NCBI RefSeq assembly: GCF_026151205.1
Contig: NC_087077.1
Location: 13,800,983 to 13,864,982, forward strand
Reading direction: 5' to 3'
Length of the DNA stretch: 64,000 nt
DNA from: Bolinopsis microptera
Lineage: Eukaryota > Ctenophora > Tentaculata > Lobata > Bolinopsidae
In this document: one piece after another, positions 23,881 to 36,144 of the stretch
Numbering within the stretch: position 1 is the first letter of the stretch
Layout: the number at the start of each line of letters is the position of its first letter
The notes under the pieces: model-generated
What the model saw: only the letters and a program-made list of their open reading frames with translations
Told to the model about the DNA's origin: nothing
The model's database searches: none
Program-made: the position numbers and the translations under genes

Positions 23881-24283
23881 CTTGAGATACCTTCTATCAT
23901 CTGACAAAATATATCACAGAGTTGAGACAATTTCTAGCGATGCCTCCTTCAGGTTATTTAAAGAATCAGTGAAGATGTTAACCAGATGACCTGTTGACTG
24001 TAACATTTGAAGAGAACAAAGATCACCAGTCATTCCCTATTGTATAGCCCTGTTATACAGAATGAAAAGTCCCAATGTTATTGTTGAGCAGCTCTCCCCT
24101 TTGTCCGCGGCCACCGAGAGCTAGAGCGCATTATCTAATTTCGCAGTACGCACCGCTCCGAGATAATGGACTAATGAACATCACGTGATCTGGGCCGTGA
24201 CCATTGTGAGAGCAAGGAGCGGTCACGTGGGCGCCATGTGCCACTACTCAGATATCGTTTACATGTAGGACGCATTCTTGAGT

Positions 24284-24293
24284 CCATATATGG
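24284..24293. promoter_or_regulatory. CArG box (serum response element), actin 2
   Basis: CCATATATGG is in the same relative position as at the first actin gene, inside a conserved upstream block that also keeps CACGTG E-boxes (TCACGTGAT and GGTCACGTGGGCGCC). Confidence 0.85.
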
Positions 24294-24423
24294 TGATAAA
24301 TTGCACAAAATGGATCTTTCCCTGGGATTGCGAGCAGCTGTGGTCACGTGACCGAAAGATGCGCGGTCTCCGCCAGTAAGAGGGAGGACTGACTGGTCAG
24401 GTGATCTCACGGGGTAACGGTGC

Positions 24424-24431
24424 TATATAAA
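24424..24431 (+). promoter_or_regulatory. TATA box, actin 2
   Basis: TATATAAA lies 99 bp before the ATG, followed by a leader almost the same as that of actin 1. Confidence 0.85.
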
Positions 24432-24501
24432 CCGGAGAGCAAGAGAAAGGAGCACAGTTTATTGCAAACACACAAACTTTAATTTCTCTTGTTGATCTTG
24501 A

Positions 24502-25929
<1,428 letters not shown>

Positions 25930-26076
25930 GTCTAAGGACAGGCCGAAAGATTTCTCGAAATCGAACAGTAGTTGGACAGTTTCAGTTTTTGCAGTGAATG
26001 TTTTATTTCTGAGTCTTACATGATTTGTTTCTATTCTATTTTGTAAATTTGAACAATTGTTGCTAAATGTACTTGC

Positions 26077-26082
26077 AATAAA
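26077..26082 (+). terminator. Polyadenylation signal, actin 2
   Basis: AATAAA in the same conserved 3' UTR context as for actin 1, 148 bp after the stop codon. Confidence 0.85.
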
Positions 26083-26109
26083 TGGGAATTACCATTTTTA
26101 AATTACTGT

Positions 26110-27930
26110 TCTTCTTCTACAATTTCGCTATTAACAAGAAAAATTGTCTCTTCTAAAATATGTTCTAATATGAAATCGATTACTCGTGTACACAAAACAC
26201 TTATAAAACATTTATTCCTCAAGAACATCATTATATAATTATATGGGGACACTAAAACAATATAGATCTAACTCAAATTAAATCTAACTAAATAATTGTT
26301 CAGCACACTTCTTAGCAGCATCAGCTGCTAACTACACACAATAAAAATAAGTCTGTATCTCTAAAACTCCTTGAAAACATAAGTTTGTTAACTAAAATTT
26401 AGCGATCTAAACTTCAAATTCAGTATGACACGTAAGTTAAACCCGACCATCTTTTCATATCACCTAATTTCAGACTTAAATTATTGTGAAAAGGAATCTT
26501 TTCTGAAAACGTCACACTGCCGAGTGGCAACAATATCATGTTAAACCAGGGGTAAATATTTGTGTTACATCTTAAAGTCCGGGCCTCTCATTCCGATACA
26601 TAAAGCAATGTGCACACGTTACGCTTAGATAAGGCATGTTTAGACAGTTTATTCATGGATCTGGCCGGAAATTTACGCCGTACTCATTAGGCACGGAACA
26701 TCGCAACTGGTTTAAATATCTTAGCCTGGTTATGATGAACCCTTGCTTCTTCATTTAAGTTTGGAGATGGCTGGCAGGCCGGGCCCCGAAATGCGATAAT
26801 TACCATTTAATTTATCTATATGTAAGTGTATGTATCTGTATGTATCTCATGTTACTGGCAGTTGGCACCAACGTCTATCCAGGGCGGAGTTTGCTTGTTG
26901 TTAGTGATAGTAACGTGGGTCACTGAATTGTCGCCATATCTTAATATACATGCTCCACTCCTGTTCCCATAGCTGGATCTCCCTTGGCTCGCTTGTTAAC
27001 GACACCGCGAGCCCAGGACCCTGTTCTATCTGTCGGATTGGTGCTGTTCGTTGATTACAATTAAAGCCCAATTGCATACTACTACTAGCGGGCTAAACGT
27101 TGTGGGAGGTTCTGAGATGTCGGATTTACGTGTATACTTTAACTGTATCTGCCCAGATCTGTGGTACTGAGAATGTCACGAAGCACGGCCCATAACAACT
27201 TTCATTAGTTTTACATCTACTTATTTGAACGACTATAAAGTTAATTAATATTTTACCATCTCTAAAATCAGGGCCATTTTACTATCCTACCACTTGTCTT
27301 ACCAATACCATAATAACTTAGTTCCGTTGCTTTAACGTCCCTGGCTCTAAGTTGTATATTGTACAAATAAATTGCCCTGCAGTGAAGTGGCATGTAGCTG
27401 TAGTGTTCTTGCGAGATGAACACAGAACAAGGAACTAAAAATGGATGAGAAATGTTTGCTTTCATATTGAATAATTCGTGCGTGTTTCTATTCTAATAAT
27501 AGTCGAGGATTTTGCTACAGTTAATGTTAGTGTTAGACAAAAACAATCCAGGTATCCAGGTATCTAAAGAATGCAGGTTCTCGGAAATCGGAATGTTATG
27601 ATCTCAATGACCTGCAGGCTATTAGAATTTGATCCAGGAAGCAGTCCAGTCATTACTTACTAAAGTTAAAGTTTGCTGCCATCCGACACCGCCTTGCGAT
27701 ACGAGGGGAGTGTCTCATGTCTTTCTACAGAAAAATGTTTCTCTTCACACTTCACGAGTGCAGTTAAGGAGATCTGATTTTATAACCGATAAATAGTTTA
27801 TCCTGGAGTGGAGGAGTGCAATACCGACAGGAGCGGGATGTATCATTAAATTACCAACTACGTGCCCCTGTTCAGGGAACCGGCGACTTGTGACTCTTAA
27901 AGATTCTAGAGTTATAGGGGGGAGTAGAGG
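26110..27930. other. Gene-free stretch downstream of actin 2
   Basis: No exon, repeat family or RNA gene recognised. ORFs at 27268-27465 and 27745-27978 have no family resemblance. Confidence 0.4.
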
Positions 27931-27934
27931 GGGG

Positions 27935-28224
27935 TCATGAGTATTTTTGAGAATTTGTGAATCTGAGAATTTGACCATTTTCGCCGGGAATACTCACAAA
28001 TTATTTTTGAATTTGAGAAATTCAGCATGGATTTCTCATTTTCTCAAAAATTGTCCACTCAAAAATAGTGATATACCAAATCATTCTTCATATCAGTGCA
28101 ATGTGGTCCAATTGAGATGAGACCTTTTCGCCTCTCCTGGAAACGTTTCTCAAAAATACTCAAAAATAATGTTTGAGAATGAGAATTTAGGCCTTTTCGT
28201 CGGGACTCTCAAAAATACTCATGA
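27935..28224. mobile_element. Inverted-repeat element rich in TTTTTGAGA motifs
   Basis: The ends TCATGAGTATTTTTGAGA (27935-27952) and TCTCAAAAATACTCATGA (28207-28224) are perfect inverted repeats. Similar motifs (GAATTTGAGAA, CTCAAAAATA) recur inside. About 290 bp, no ORF, no convincing target duplication. Confidence 0.7.
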
Positions 28225-28399
28225 CTCTGACCAAGCCAAATGATTAAGGTTTTTTAAATCGGCCGGTGGTAAGTGGTTTAATTGATGGTTTTGTACTGCA
28301 AATTTGATATTAAAGTGACTCACTTTTTGTCCCTCTCTCACATTCTCTCTCTCACTCTCTCTCCCCATTTACAGCTCTCCTAATTACTGCTTTGTACAT

Positions 28400-28661
28400 C
28401 GGGTAGGTACCGAGAGTGCCCATTTTCCTACGGTTTGTCACATTTTGTCAATCTTGTCGTATACTGTCATATATTGTCAAATATTGTCATATATTGTCAA
28501 ATATTGTCAAATGTTGTCATATTATATTGTCGTATACTGTCAAATCTTGTCGTTTATTGTCGAATCTTGTCATGTATTGTCATATATTGTCGTATATTGT
28601 CATATAATGTCAAATATTGTCGTAAAATTGTCATGACATTGGGCACTCTCGGTTCCTGCCC
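28400..28661. mobile_element. TIR-bounded element filled with an ATTGTCA array
   Basis: A 22-bp terminal inverted repeat (20 of 22 matching) at 28401-28422 and 28640-28661 shares ACCGAGAGTGCCCA. Between them is an array of about 10-bp units, TATTGTCAAA or CATATTGTCG, from about 28437 to 28633. A possible 5-bp duplication TACAT flanks it. ORFs in the array are repeat artefacts. Confidence 0.75.
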
Positions 28662-28669
28662 TACATAAT

Positions 28670-29950
28670 TAGGTAATTTTGCAGTGGAGCCTATTAAGTA
28701 TTACTATTGGATACGTATTACAGTATTACGTGACATGATGGGCGCTCAGAATTAAATTTACTCTAAATTTACTCTATTCAACTGAGCGAGTTTATACTTT
28801 TGCACAATTTTAACTTTTGCACTGTTTATACTTTTGCAATTCAACTGCGAATTAGCGAAGTCCCGGCCGTAGGCACGGGTTACACTACTCGTTTACATAA
28901 TATTACGAAAGCCAACCTTGGGGGAGGAGCCTTGTAAAAGCTTTGTAATTTCTCAACAATAGCTATGTGTAAAGTGGGTTGCAGGGGGAAGGGGGTTTCG
29001 AAATTGCAAAAATGGCTTACGTAATATATGAACGATCCCTAATCGTATTCGTAGTCCCATGTACATGTGCCATTTTTGCAAATACGAAAACGTGACAAGG
29101 ACATATTATATTACTCATGTAAAAATTCGATTGATTTCATCACATGAAATTGTACCCAACAAACCCCTTATCACAAAAAACACTCCGGTTATGAGGCTTC
29201 AAGATGATCTATAAATGCTCTGTAATTACACATATAATGGCAACGATAAAGATATCAAATTGGGGCTACTACTGGCAGATGTGATATTTAGAGATAGGAA
29301 GACTTGTCATTTGTATAGCCCTTAATTAGCAAATAACTTTAAATAGTTATGGCCTCTCATTACTCATGTTGGAGCTGTACATTGAAGCGCTAACATTTCA
29401 AAGTTATTTTCAGTGATACCACTTTTCAATAACGATACATAACAATTAAATGATATTTTCAAGTTCTTCTTTAAATTTCATTATTTTATAATGTAGAAAA
29501 CGGTTGGTCCTTCCTGAGCTGCCACGATATGTGATTGTGATTACGTAAATTCAATCAAAAAGCTTTTTCATATTAAAACCATTCACTTAACACAAAAACA
29601 ATATTGAGCGAATCCGACTCAATATTACAGTCCTTTACTGCTTCTTAAACCCTATAATATTCCCATAATCTGCAGTATTCGAGAAACCGGACAATATCCA
29701 ACAGTAAACACTGACCAGCTCAGTTAACAAGATAACTGAATAGTGCGGTTATAATAATATAATGGTCCACGATATGAGCTCTCTGTGGGTATCTAACAAA
29801 ATCTCTGTCTGATTTCTAGGATACTGCCATAATATACTGAAATTACTGGGGAAACACATTGTTCTCAGTACTTTAAACCATTCAACCATAACATCATTAT
29901 ATTATATGGGATTATTTGCAAGACGCCGGCTATATCTCCGTAAAATAACC
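28670..29950. other. Gene-free stretch
   Basis: No exon or clear repeat recognised apart from short AT-rich runs. Confidence 0.4.
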
Positions 29951-29957
29951 CGGTTAA

Positions 29958-30821
29958 GGCCACAGGGGGGGGGGGGGGGGGGGGTCCGAGGTCGATTTTG
30001 AGATATGTTGTAGAGCTCGATCTAAATTTTTAAATGCTTTTGTCCTTACCGAAAACAAAGTTTCCTATTTGAAGATATCGCGCGTTGAATTTTGAGGTTT
30101 ACCTGTAATTCTATTGTAAATGAAAACTTTAAATGAAATCGTGTTCAAAATCTATCTTAGCTTCTTTTTCAGTTTATGACTTAGAACCTTGTAACTTGGC
30201 AACAATGTTCTTCAAGGTATTTTGAGTTTTCGTTATGTAACGATTTATGATATCTTGCTCCAAAGCTGAGATATGAGGTTAACCATGAGTGCGGGTTACA
30301 AAATTTAAAATGGTTAACCTCATAAAAAGAGTTAGGAGCAAAATTACAACAATCGTTACATAACAAACTTTTAAATTTATGCCAGGAACATAAGTTCCAA
30401 ATTTGAGGTGAAATGGATAAAAACTCTAGGAGAAGATAGATCTTGAAGTCAAAAATGCGAGGTTTTCAGGAGAGGCAAAAAACTGTTTTTTATGTTATGT
30501 GATTTTTGAGTATTTTGCCTTTATTTGTATATTTTTCAAAGTTTAACTGCTGAAATAACACAAAAACGATAAAAAACAAAGCTTATCGTAGTTTAGTAGT
30601 TTTCAGTTGTAATGGCAACCTATTTCTGCCCTCCATTATCGATTTATCAAAAAAATGAGGTTAAATGAGAATTGGTTAACCTCATTTATAAAAAAAAGTA
30701 AAATAGCTACAGACAAATGAGTGGTGGCAAAGTATCCACCACAAAAATATATATTGATTCAAAGCATAATATTTTTTTGCATTTTTTGAAGCCTCGACCC
30801 CCCCCCCCCCCCCCTGTGGCC
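29958..30821. mobile_element. 864-bp element with GGCCACAGGGGG ends and TTAA flanks
   Basis: GGCCACAGGGGG begins at 29958 and extends into a long G run; the mirror CCCCCTGTGGCC ends at 30821. Both sides are flanked by TTAA (29954-29957 and 30822-30825), the target used by piggyBac-type transposases. Internal palindromic GGTTAACCTCAT blocks occur near 30275-30325 and 30655-30690. There is no ORF. Assignment to piggyBac is an inference from TTAA only, and the TIR is not the canonical piggyBac end. Confidence 0.7.
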
Positions 30822-30977
30822 TTAAATAGGCCAGGTAATATTTCAGTTTTGTTCCGTCAATTTGGGGAATTTCTTTTTACGGAGAAATAACCGTACAGAT
30901 TTAATTCATACGAAACCTTTCTTAAACATGAACACAAACTTTTAACATGAATAGAAATATTATAAAACTAACTAAAT

Positions 30978-32306
30978 TCAGTTTCCACCACTGTCTGTGC
31001 CGTTGTCCTGAAAGAAGAGAAGTGTTAAATTATGGTGTTGTATCAGAGTAGATAATTGAATAGTAGGTAATCAGCCCTCAATCAGAGGCTCAGAATCATA
31101 CCAATTACCCAATCACAGAGCGTTTACAAATGTTGCGGTAAATATACAGAGTAGTTTCATGAGGCTTGGAAACTAACTAGAGTCGTCCTGTGGGAGTGAT
31201 ATTCGGTATTCGGGCACGGTGCCAAATGTAAGAGTGATGTAGAGATTGATTTAACAAGAGATAATGCTAATATGATGTCGCAAAACGAGCAAAGGAAAGA
31301 TTAATATAATGGACTGTGGTATCACCTTGCAATTAGTTATTTGACAGTGAATGTCCTTGTTGTCGGACAACATGCTCCAAATGTTTTGAGCTGTAAGCGA
31401 TTCTTTCAATCCTCCTATCTGACTTTCCAAATCTGAAGTTAGAATTAATTCTAAACTTAAAAAATTCAGGATAGTCTTTCCCAATAATATCTCAGCTTGG
31501 CTGAAGGCGATGAAATAAATGTTGTTGTTATTATACATAGATCACTATATTATTGTAACCACTGAAAAACGTGGCTTAACCTTACGTTTACCTTGTACAG
31601 ATTGTGTTAGCTGTTTTTGGATCTGGGCTAGGTCGTCATACTGTCCCTGTGATAAAGTTTAGTCATAATTATGAATTATAGTTATGACTCATAAGTCATA
31701 GTTTAATTAGCTATAAGCTAATGTGACCTACAATCATAGTTGATATTCAATCTGTCAAGATCATACAACACCAGTTCAGTGTTCACTACGTTCAAAGACA
31801 CGGAATTTTGGAATAGACTGAAGGAAGTGAAACCATCATCCCTGCAAAAGCGCCGAGAACGCTATATTATCGTACATTTGTGGAAACTTCTCCACTGTAT
31901 AACATGTCCAACTGATTTAGATGTACAGTTCAGAGAGAATGCCAGACTGGGAGTTAAAGTAATACTTTCTTCTCTCACAGACGCCTCACTAAACAAGAAA
32001 TGCTTTTCTTTTGTGGATGGCCGCTCAATTTCCCGACCCGTGATGACGTATTTTATTATATTCCATACAACCTGGGAACCCCAGCTTTACTGTTTATAAG
32101 CATGCACAATGCATGTATGGCGGACTGACAGTGGATAGGCCGAGCGCCGCCCAGTAAGCAGTAAATTCCATATTGAATTTGAAAATCGTGTATATTTCTA
32201 TGTAACCATCTTAGGGGGGCGCAAAATCGTCGTTTGAATGTGGGACAATTTTGAAAAACTTAACTGAGGTGGGGAGAGGGCGCCAACAGGAGGGCGCATT
32301 TTCGGC

Positions 32307-32345
<39 letters not shown>

Positions 32346-34869
32346 ACAGGCAACGTTACGCCACTGGACGGTGGCAAGCTACCATATAATACAACAACAA
32401 AAAACCTCGTTCGCTAAACATTGTCCTTGACTCTTTTGTGCCTTCGGCACAGGAGTCATGGATCGGGGAAACATCAGCTGCTGAACGCTCTGCATACGGT
32501 AACTCATTCGCAGGTAGAGCTGCATGACGCGGGAATGTTCTGTCCAAAATGTTCAATACACAAAAGACTCTGGGTTCGGGACATTTCTTGGAAACTTCCT
32601 AGACACTCTTCCAGACAAACCCCCAACTCATGGATACAGTGCAGAAAACCCGAACTAGATAACAGACTGGTGCAGTCAAGGAGGTGGTTCACAGATTGTT
32701 TCAATAGGTAGGTAGGCAGGTGGTCTATTCTTACCTCTGTCTACAAAAACCAGCATAATTCTTCTTAAAGCTTTTAATGCTTGCTCGCCAGTTAAGCTAT
32801 ACTTTAGATGACACTAATTTCTACAAACCACAAAATATTAAATATTAAATGTGTCCAGTATGGCGCAAATGCATAATTTGATAATTTCTCGACGCTGTCG
32901 TCGGGGTGAGAGTTATCTGAACCAACTGCATGCCCCTACGATTGCGTCACCACTGGTGGGCAAGCATTTGTTTGTTGTTTAGTTGTGTTGGAAGGGAACA
33001 TTACTTGATTAATTCATCCATTAGGATTTTAATAACGATGAGCTAAGATATACCGTTCATCTTAGACTATTGGATCAATCTTATTATATGATTAGATTTT
33101 ATAAACGAACCTGGCATACAAAAGATTGTAATGCGGAGGTTGGCTGGCTCTTCTATAATAAATACGACACTCCAACTTACAGAATGCTTGCTAGAGATAA
33201 AGCAAAATATTATCAGACTATACGTCATGCAGCATGAGTAACTGGTGGATAAGCCTTCGGTAAAAACGGATCCGGAAAAGTCAATGCGGCACTCGGGTCC
33301 TTGGTATTGTCGTCGGTATATTGTCCATTATTTACGTTCTGCTTTCATAGTTCAAACAATAGTGAGCTCTAAATATACAGCTTTAAACCGATTAAGTATG
33401 AATGAATGAAATACCTGACAATCCGCACTCCTATAATTCAAAAGCATGAGTAACTCGTAGTGATGTACGATTTCTAGAAAGTTTAAATTAAATTTGGCGC
33501 TCACAGGTCCTCGTGATCATGTGATCGCCGCATAATGTTCTGTAAATGCGCAGGGCACCTTCAAGCTTAAATTATTCACCATACTGAGGCAGTCAACCAA
33601 CACGCGGCTTTATTTTTATGATATGATATGTTTTGATTGTTATTAATAAATACCAAAATTTAAATTTGTTTTACTAAAAAATTTGTTTTACTAATCGATA
33701 AGTTGAAAACGTGCCAAAATCTAATTTGTATATTTTATAAATTCTACCATCAAAACAACAAAACGATACGTGTCCATGAATAGTGGGGAAATGTCACGTT
33801 TTACTTGTTAAAATTGCGCCGCGCGCTACAAGGCAAACACCATTCTGGTGTGACTGCCGGAGAATGTGCATACGTACATGCAGTAGTAGCTGTAACAAAT
33901 GCAAACATACCTTTTCTGGTGACTTATTCGATGCCTCAACTCTCTCGATATCACTCTTGATACCTTGTATCTGCAATGTAATTCATATTAGGTATAATCC
34001 GGTTTCTGATGTGTTTATGCTATGTTTGGCATCCGCGATGAACGATAACTAGTTTATAGGATACTGTAAACATGAACCGGGAACACAAATTACGTTATAC
34101 GTTGACATGTCAAAATATAGATTTATCGCTTACTTGGCCACTTAAACTATTCATCGTGGTCTGAGTAGAACTCCAAGTCAGTTGAGTCCGTAACAAGCTA
34201 TCAACATCGTTCGCCAGTCTCATAACTTAGGGATTTATTTGATAAGGTTGTTAAAATTTTTAGATTACGTTCATAATTAAAATAATACATAATTGCATAA
34301 AGTGCAGTAATTACTGTTGAGCAGAACGAATAAACTTTTAAATTGTATCCACAAAACATTATATATTAATGTTGTTGGTAAACTAGGAGTTCTGCTAGTT
34401 CAAACCTTTAACTTCCAAAGTTTCAAGTCGGAACTTCATGGTAATGACGAGCCAAGCCATAGTAGCCAGAAGCACTAGAGCAAGAAAGAAAGTTCCCGTC
34501 AAGAACACGCTTCTCCAAACATTACTGCTTGATAACGCAGAGTGTCTCCTGAAAAATCAAAGCTTGAGTTTTGAGTATAGACAGTGATATGATATTAAAA
34601 TCAGTATAATTATCAAACAAGATTGTTTACCCATTGATAATTCTAAGCTGAGGTAATCTGTGCCTTTAACACAAATTGTTGCAACAATGGAATGTTGGAA
34701 AATGCCTGGTTACAAAAACAAACCGTTTCTGTTTCCGATGAGGAGGTTGAAGTTGCTTGCAATCACTGTCTGAACTGGAGCGCGTAGCGAGTATGCTATA
34801 AAACTGGTCCCCCTCCCGAGTGCGCTCGATAAAGACTGCGTGGTTACGATCCACTTTACCGCTCCGCAT
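30978..34869 (-). CDS. Unrecognised type II membrane coiled-coil protein, 210 aa
   Basis: Seven exons fit GT-AG rules and reading phase: 34724-34869, 34406-34548, 34134-34225, 33911-33970, 31592-31646, 31326-31432 and 30978-31007. The total is 633 nt, 210 aa plus stop. Residues 1-55 are polar and cytoplasmic-looking (starts MRSGKVDRNHAV). A hydrophobic helix of about 24 residues follows (VFLTGTFFLALVLLATMAWL). The rest is heptad-like coiled coil (LETLEVKVMRLANDVDSLL and LESQIGGLKESL), ending with two cysteines (HCQITNC) and a Gly/Asn-rich tail. No family is recognised. The topology suggests a type II single-pass protein with an oligomeric outer stalk. Intron 4 (33910-31647) has been colonised by a LINE fragment, a MITE and the 917-bp dispersed repeat without harming the exons. 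Confidence 0.6.
31749..32705 (+). pseudogene. 3' end of a CR1/L2-type LINE, split by an insertion
   Basis: Plus-strand frames read LKEVKPSSLQKRRERYIIVH then, after a gap, FLETF and DTLPDKPPTHGYSAENP, the usual C-terminal landmarks of CR1/L2-type ORF2 proteins. Between them (about 32100-32370) lies a G-rich segment with a CAGTGGCG-type hAT MITE end and a run of about 40 G. Stops and frame changes show it is dead. It lies in an intron of the coiled-coil gene, antisense to it. Confidence 0.75.
32777..33693 (-). repeat. 917-bp dispersed repeat, copy 2
   Basis: Nearly identical inverted copy of 7443-8356, starting ATGCTTGCTCGCC and ending TTTTACTA. It lies within intron 4 of the coiled-coil gene. 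No ORF; terminal structure is unlike a simple TIR element as a whole. Confidence 0.9.
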
Positions 34870-34899
34870 CTTACTGCTGCCGCTTTTCTGTCTTTGTAT

Positions 34900-36140
34900 C
34901 AGTCTGTTGCAGGGTTAGGAGGTAAAATCACACACAGTTATCAGAGAAATTAACATATTGGTTAGAGAAACTGACATGTTGAAAATAGTCTGAAATCAGA
35001 TGGCTGTTTGTTGTCAATCACATAGTAGTGTTTAGTAGGAAGCATCACAGCTCTCGACTTTGTCTAAGTAAAACAAGGCAAAGAACTGGTAAAACTATAT
35101 GAAAATGATCGACGTTTTGGCACTCATTGGCCTTTTACTAAGATTACTTAGGCCGACTAGTGCAGAAACGTCGACTATTTTCATATTTTTACCAGTTATT
35201 TGCCTTTTTTTACTAATATCTATGTGCTGTCAATCAGAAAGATATCACGAACAATTATCTAAACTTACTCGCAAAGAGAACTACTCATAAAGCATTGATG
35301 ATGTTTATGTGTTAGTCGGATTGAGTGAGTTGCGAGATACAAGTACTCTTACTTCACATCATGCTACTGAGAAGGTAGGAATGTTAGATAATATCACGAG
35401 GTAAGTATTAGATATCATCCTGACAAATTGTTTGAATACTTTGTCGACTGTTTTGTCACAAATTCTTGTAATTGTGCAATCCGGCAAACTTCTTTAAGTA
35501 GAAGGACAGACGTCCGTATGATTTAAAAAGCCAATGCTGTGATGTTATTACCCAAATTGCCCAATTACAGCAGTTATTTAAAGTTTGGAAGTTTAGAATG
35601 CGCAAATAAAACAGTGCAGTAGTATGCTGTTATAAAGTATTATATAATATTATTAATCAAAATACGAACAAAAAAAGATAAACTAATCAAACAAAATTAT
35701 AATACCCGTTAAAAATTCAAACCATTTGCAATCAAAATTCGAAAATAACTTATCTAAAATATAATTGTATTCATGCTTTAGATAATAGATATAGAACACG
35801 ATTTCCGCATCAATAAATTAATAAAACATACGTAAGCACTGATATTATATAATGGAAAGTTAGGAGTGAGCAGTAAGTTAGAAAAAGAAACTGCAACGAT
35901 TCAGTAACAGGTCAAGTATATATAATCATAGTATGTAAACATAAGTCTGAAGAGTAAAGATGCATAACGTGTCTACCACTGGATAGGAGTTATTGTTAAG
36001 ATAAGGAAACATGCACTGCTACTTCTGTAATCGTAAATTATATGCAAAGCGTGTTCAATCCAGGATAGTTCTCATAAATATGGTGGTTTATATGTAAATT
36101 TGTTGGCAACGAGAAACATGTTAAAATAATATGTAGTATT
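34900..36140. repeat. Intergenic stretch with an imperfect 65-bp hairpin
   Basis: Between the coiled-coil gene and ALG12. An inverted repeat with arms at 35068-35132 and 35151-35214 (shared AACTGGTAAAA and GTCGACGTTT/GATCGACGTTT segments) encloses an 18-nt loop. A 63-codon plus-strand ORF (35099-35290) overlaps it and begins with a hydrophobic stretch; it is probably a by-product. Nothing else recognised. Confidence 0.6.
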
Positions 36141-36144
36141 TGCG

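Noticed and set aside
28430..28640. ATTGTCA array as a CRISPR-like array
   Set aside because: Units of about 10 bp without spacers, in a eukaryotic genome.
28416..28668. Three overlapping plus-strand ORFs of 63-77 codons with SYIVKYCQ-like repeats
   Set aside because: They come from the ATTGTCA array inside the inverted-repeat element.
35099..35290. 63-aa secreted or membrane peptide
   Set aside because: It overlaps the arms of an imperfect hairpin, has no relatives I recognise and has no promoter signal.
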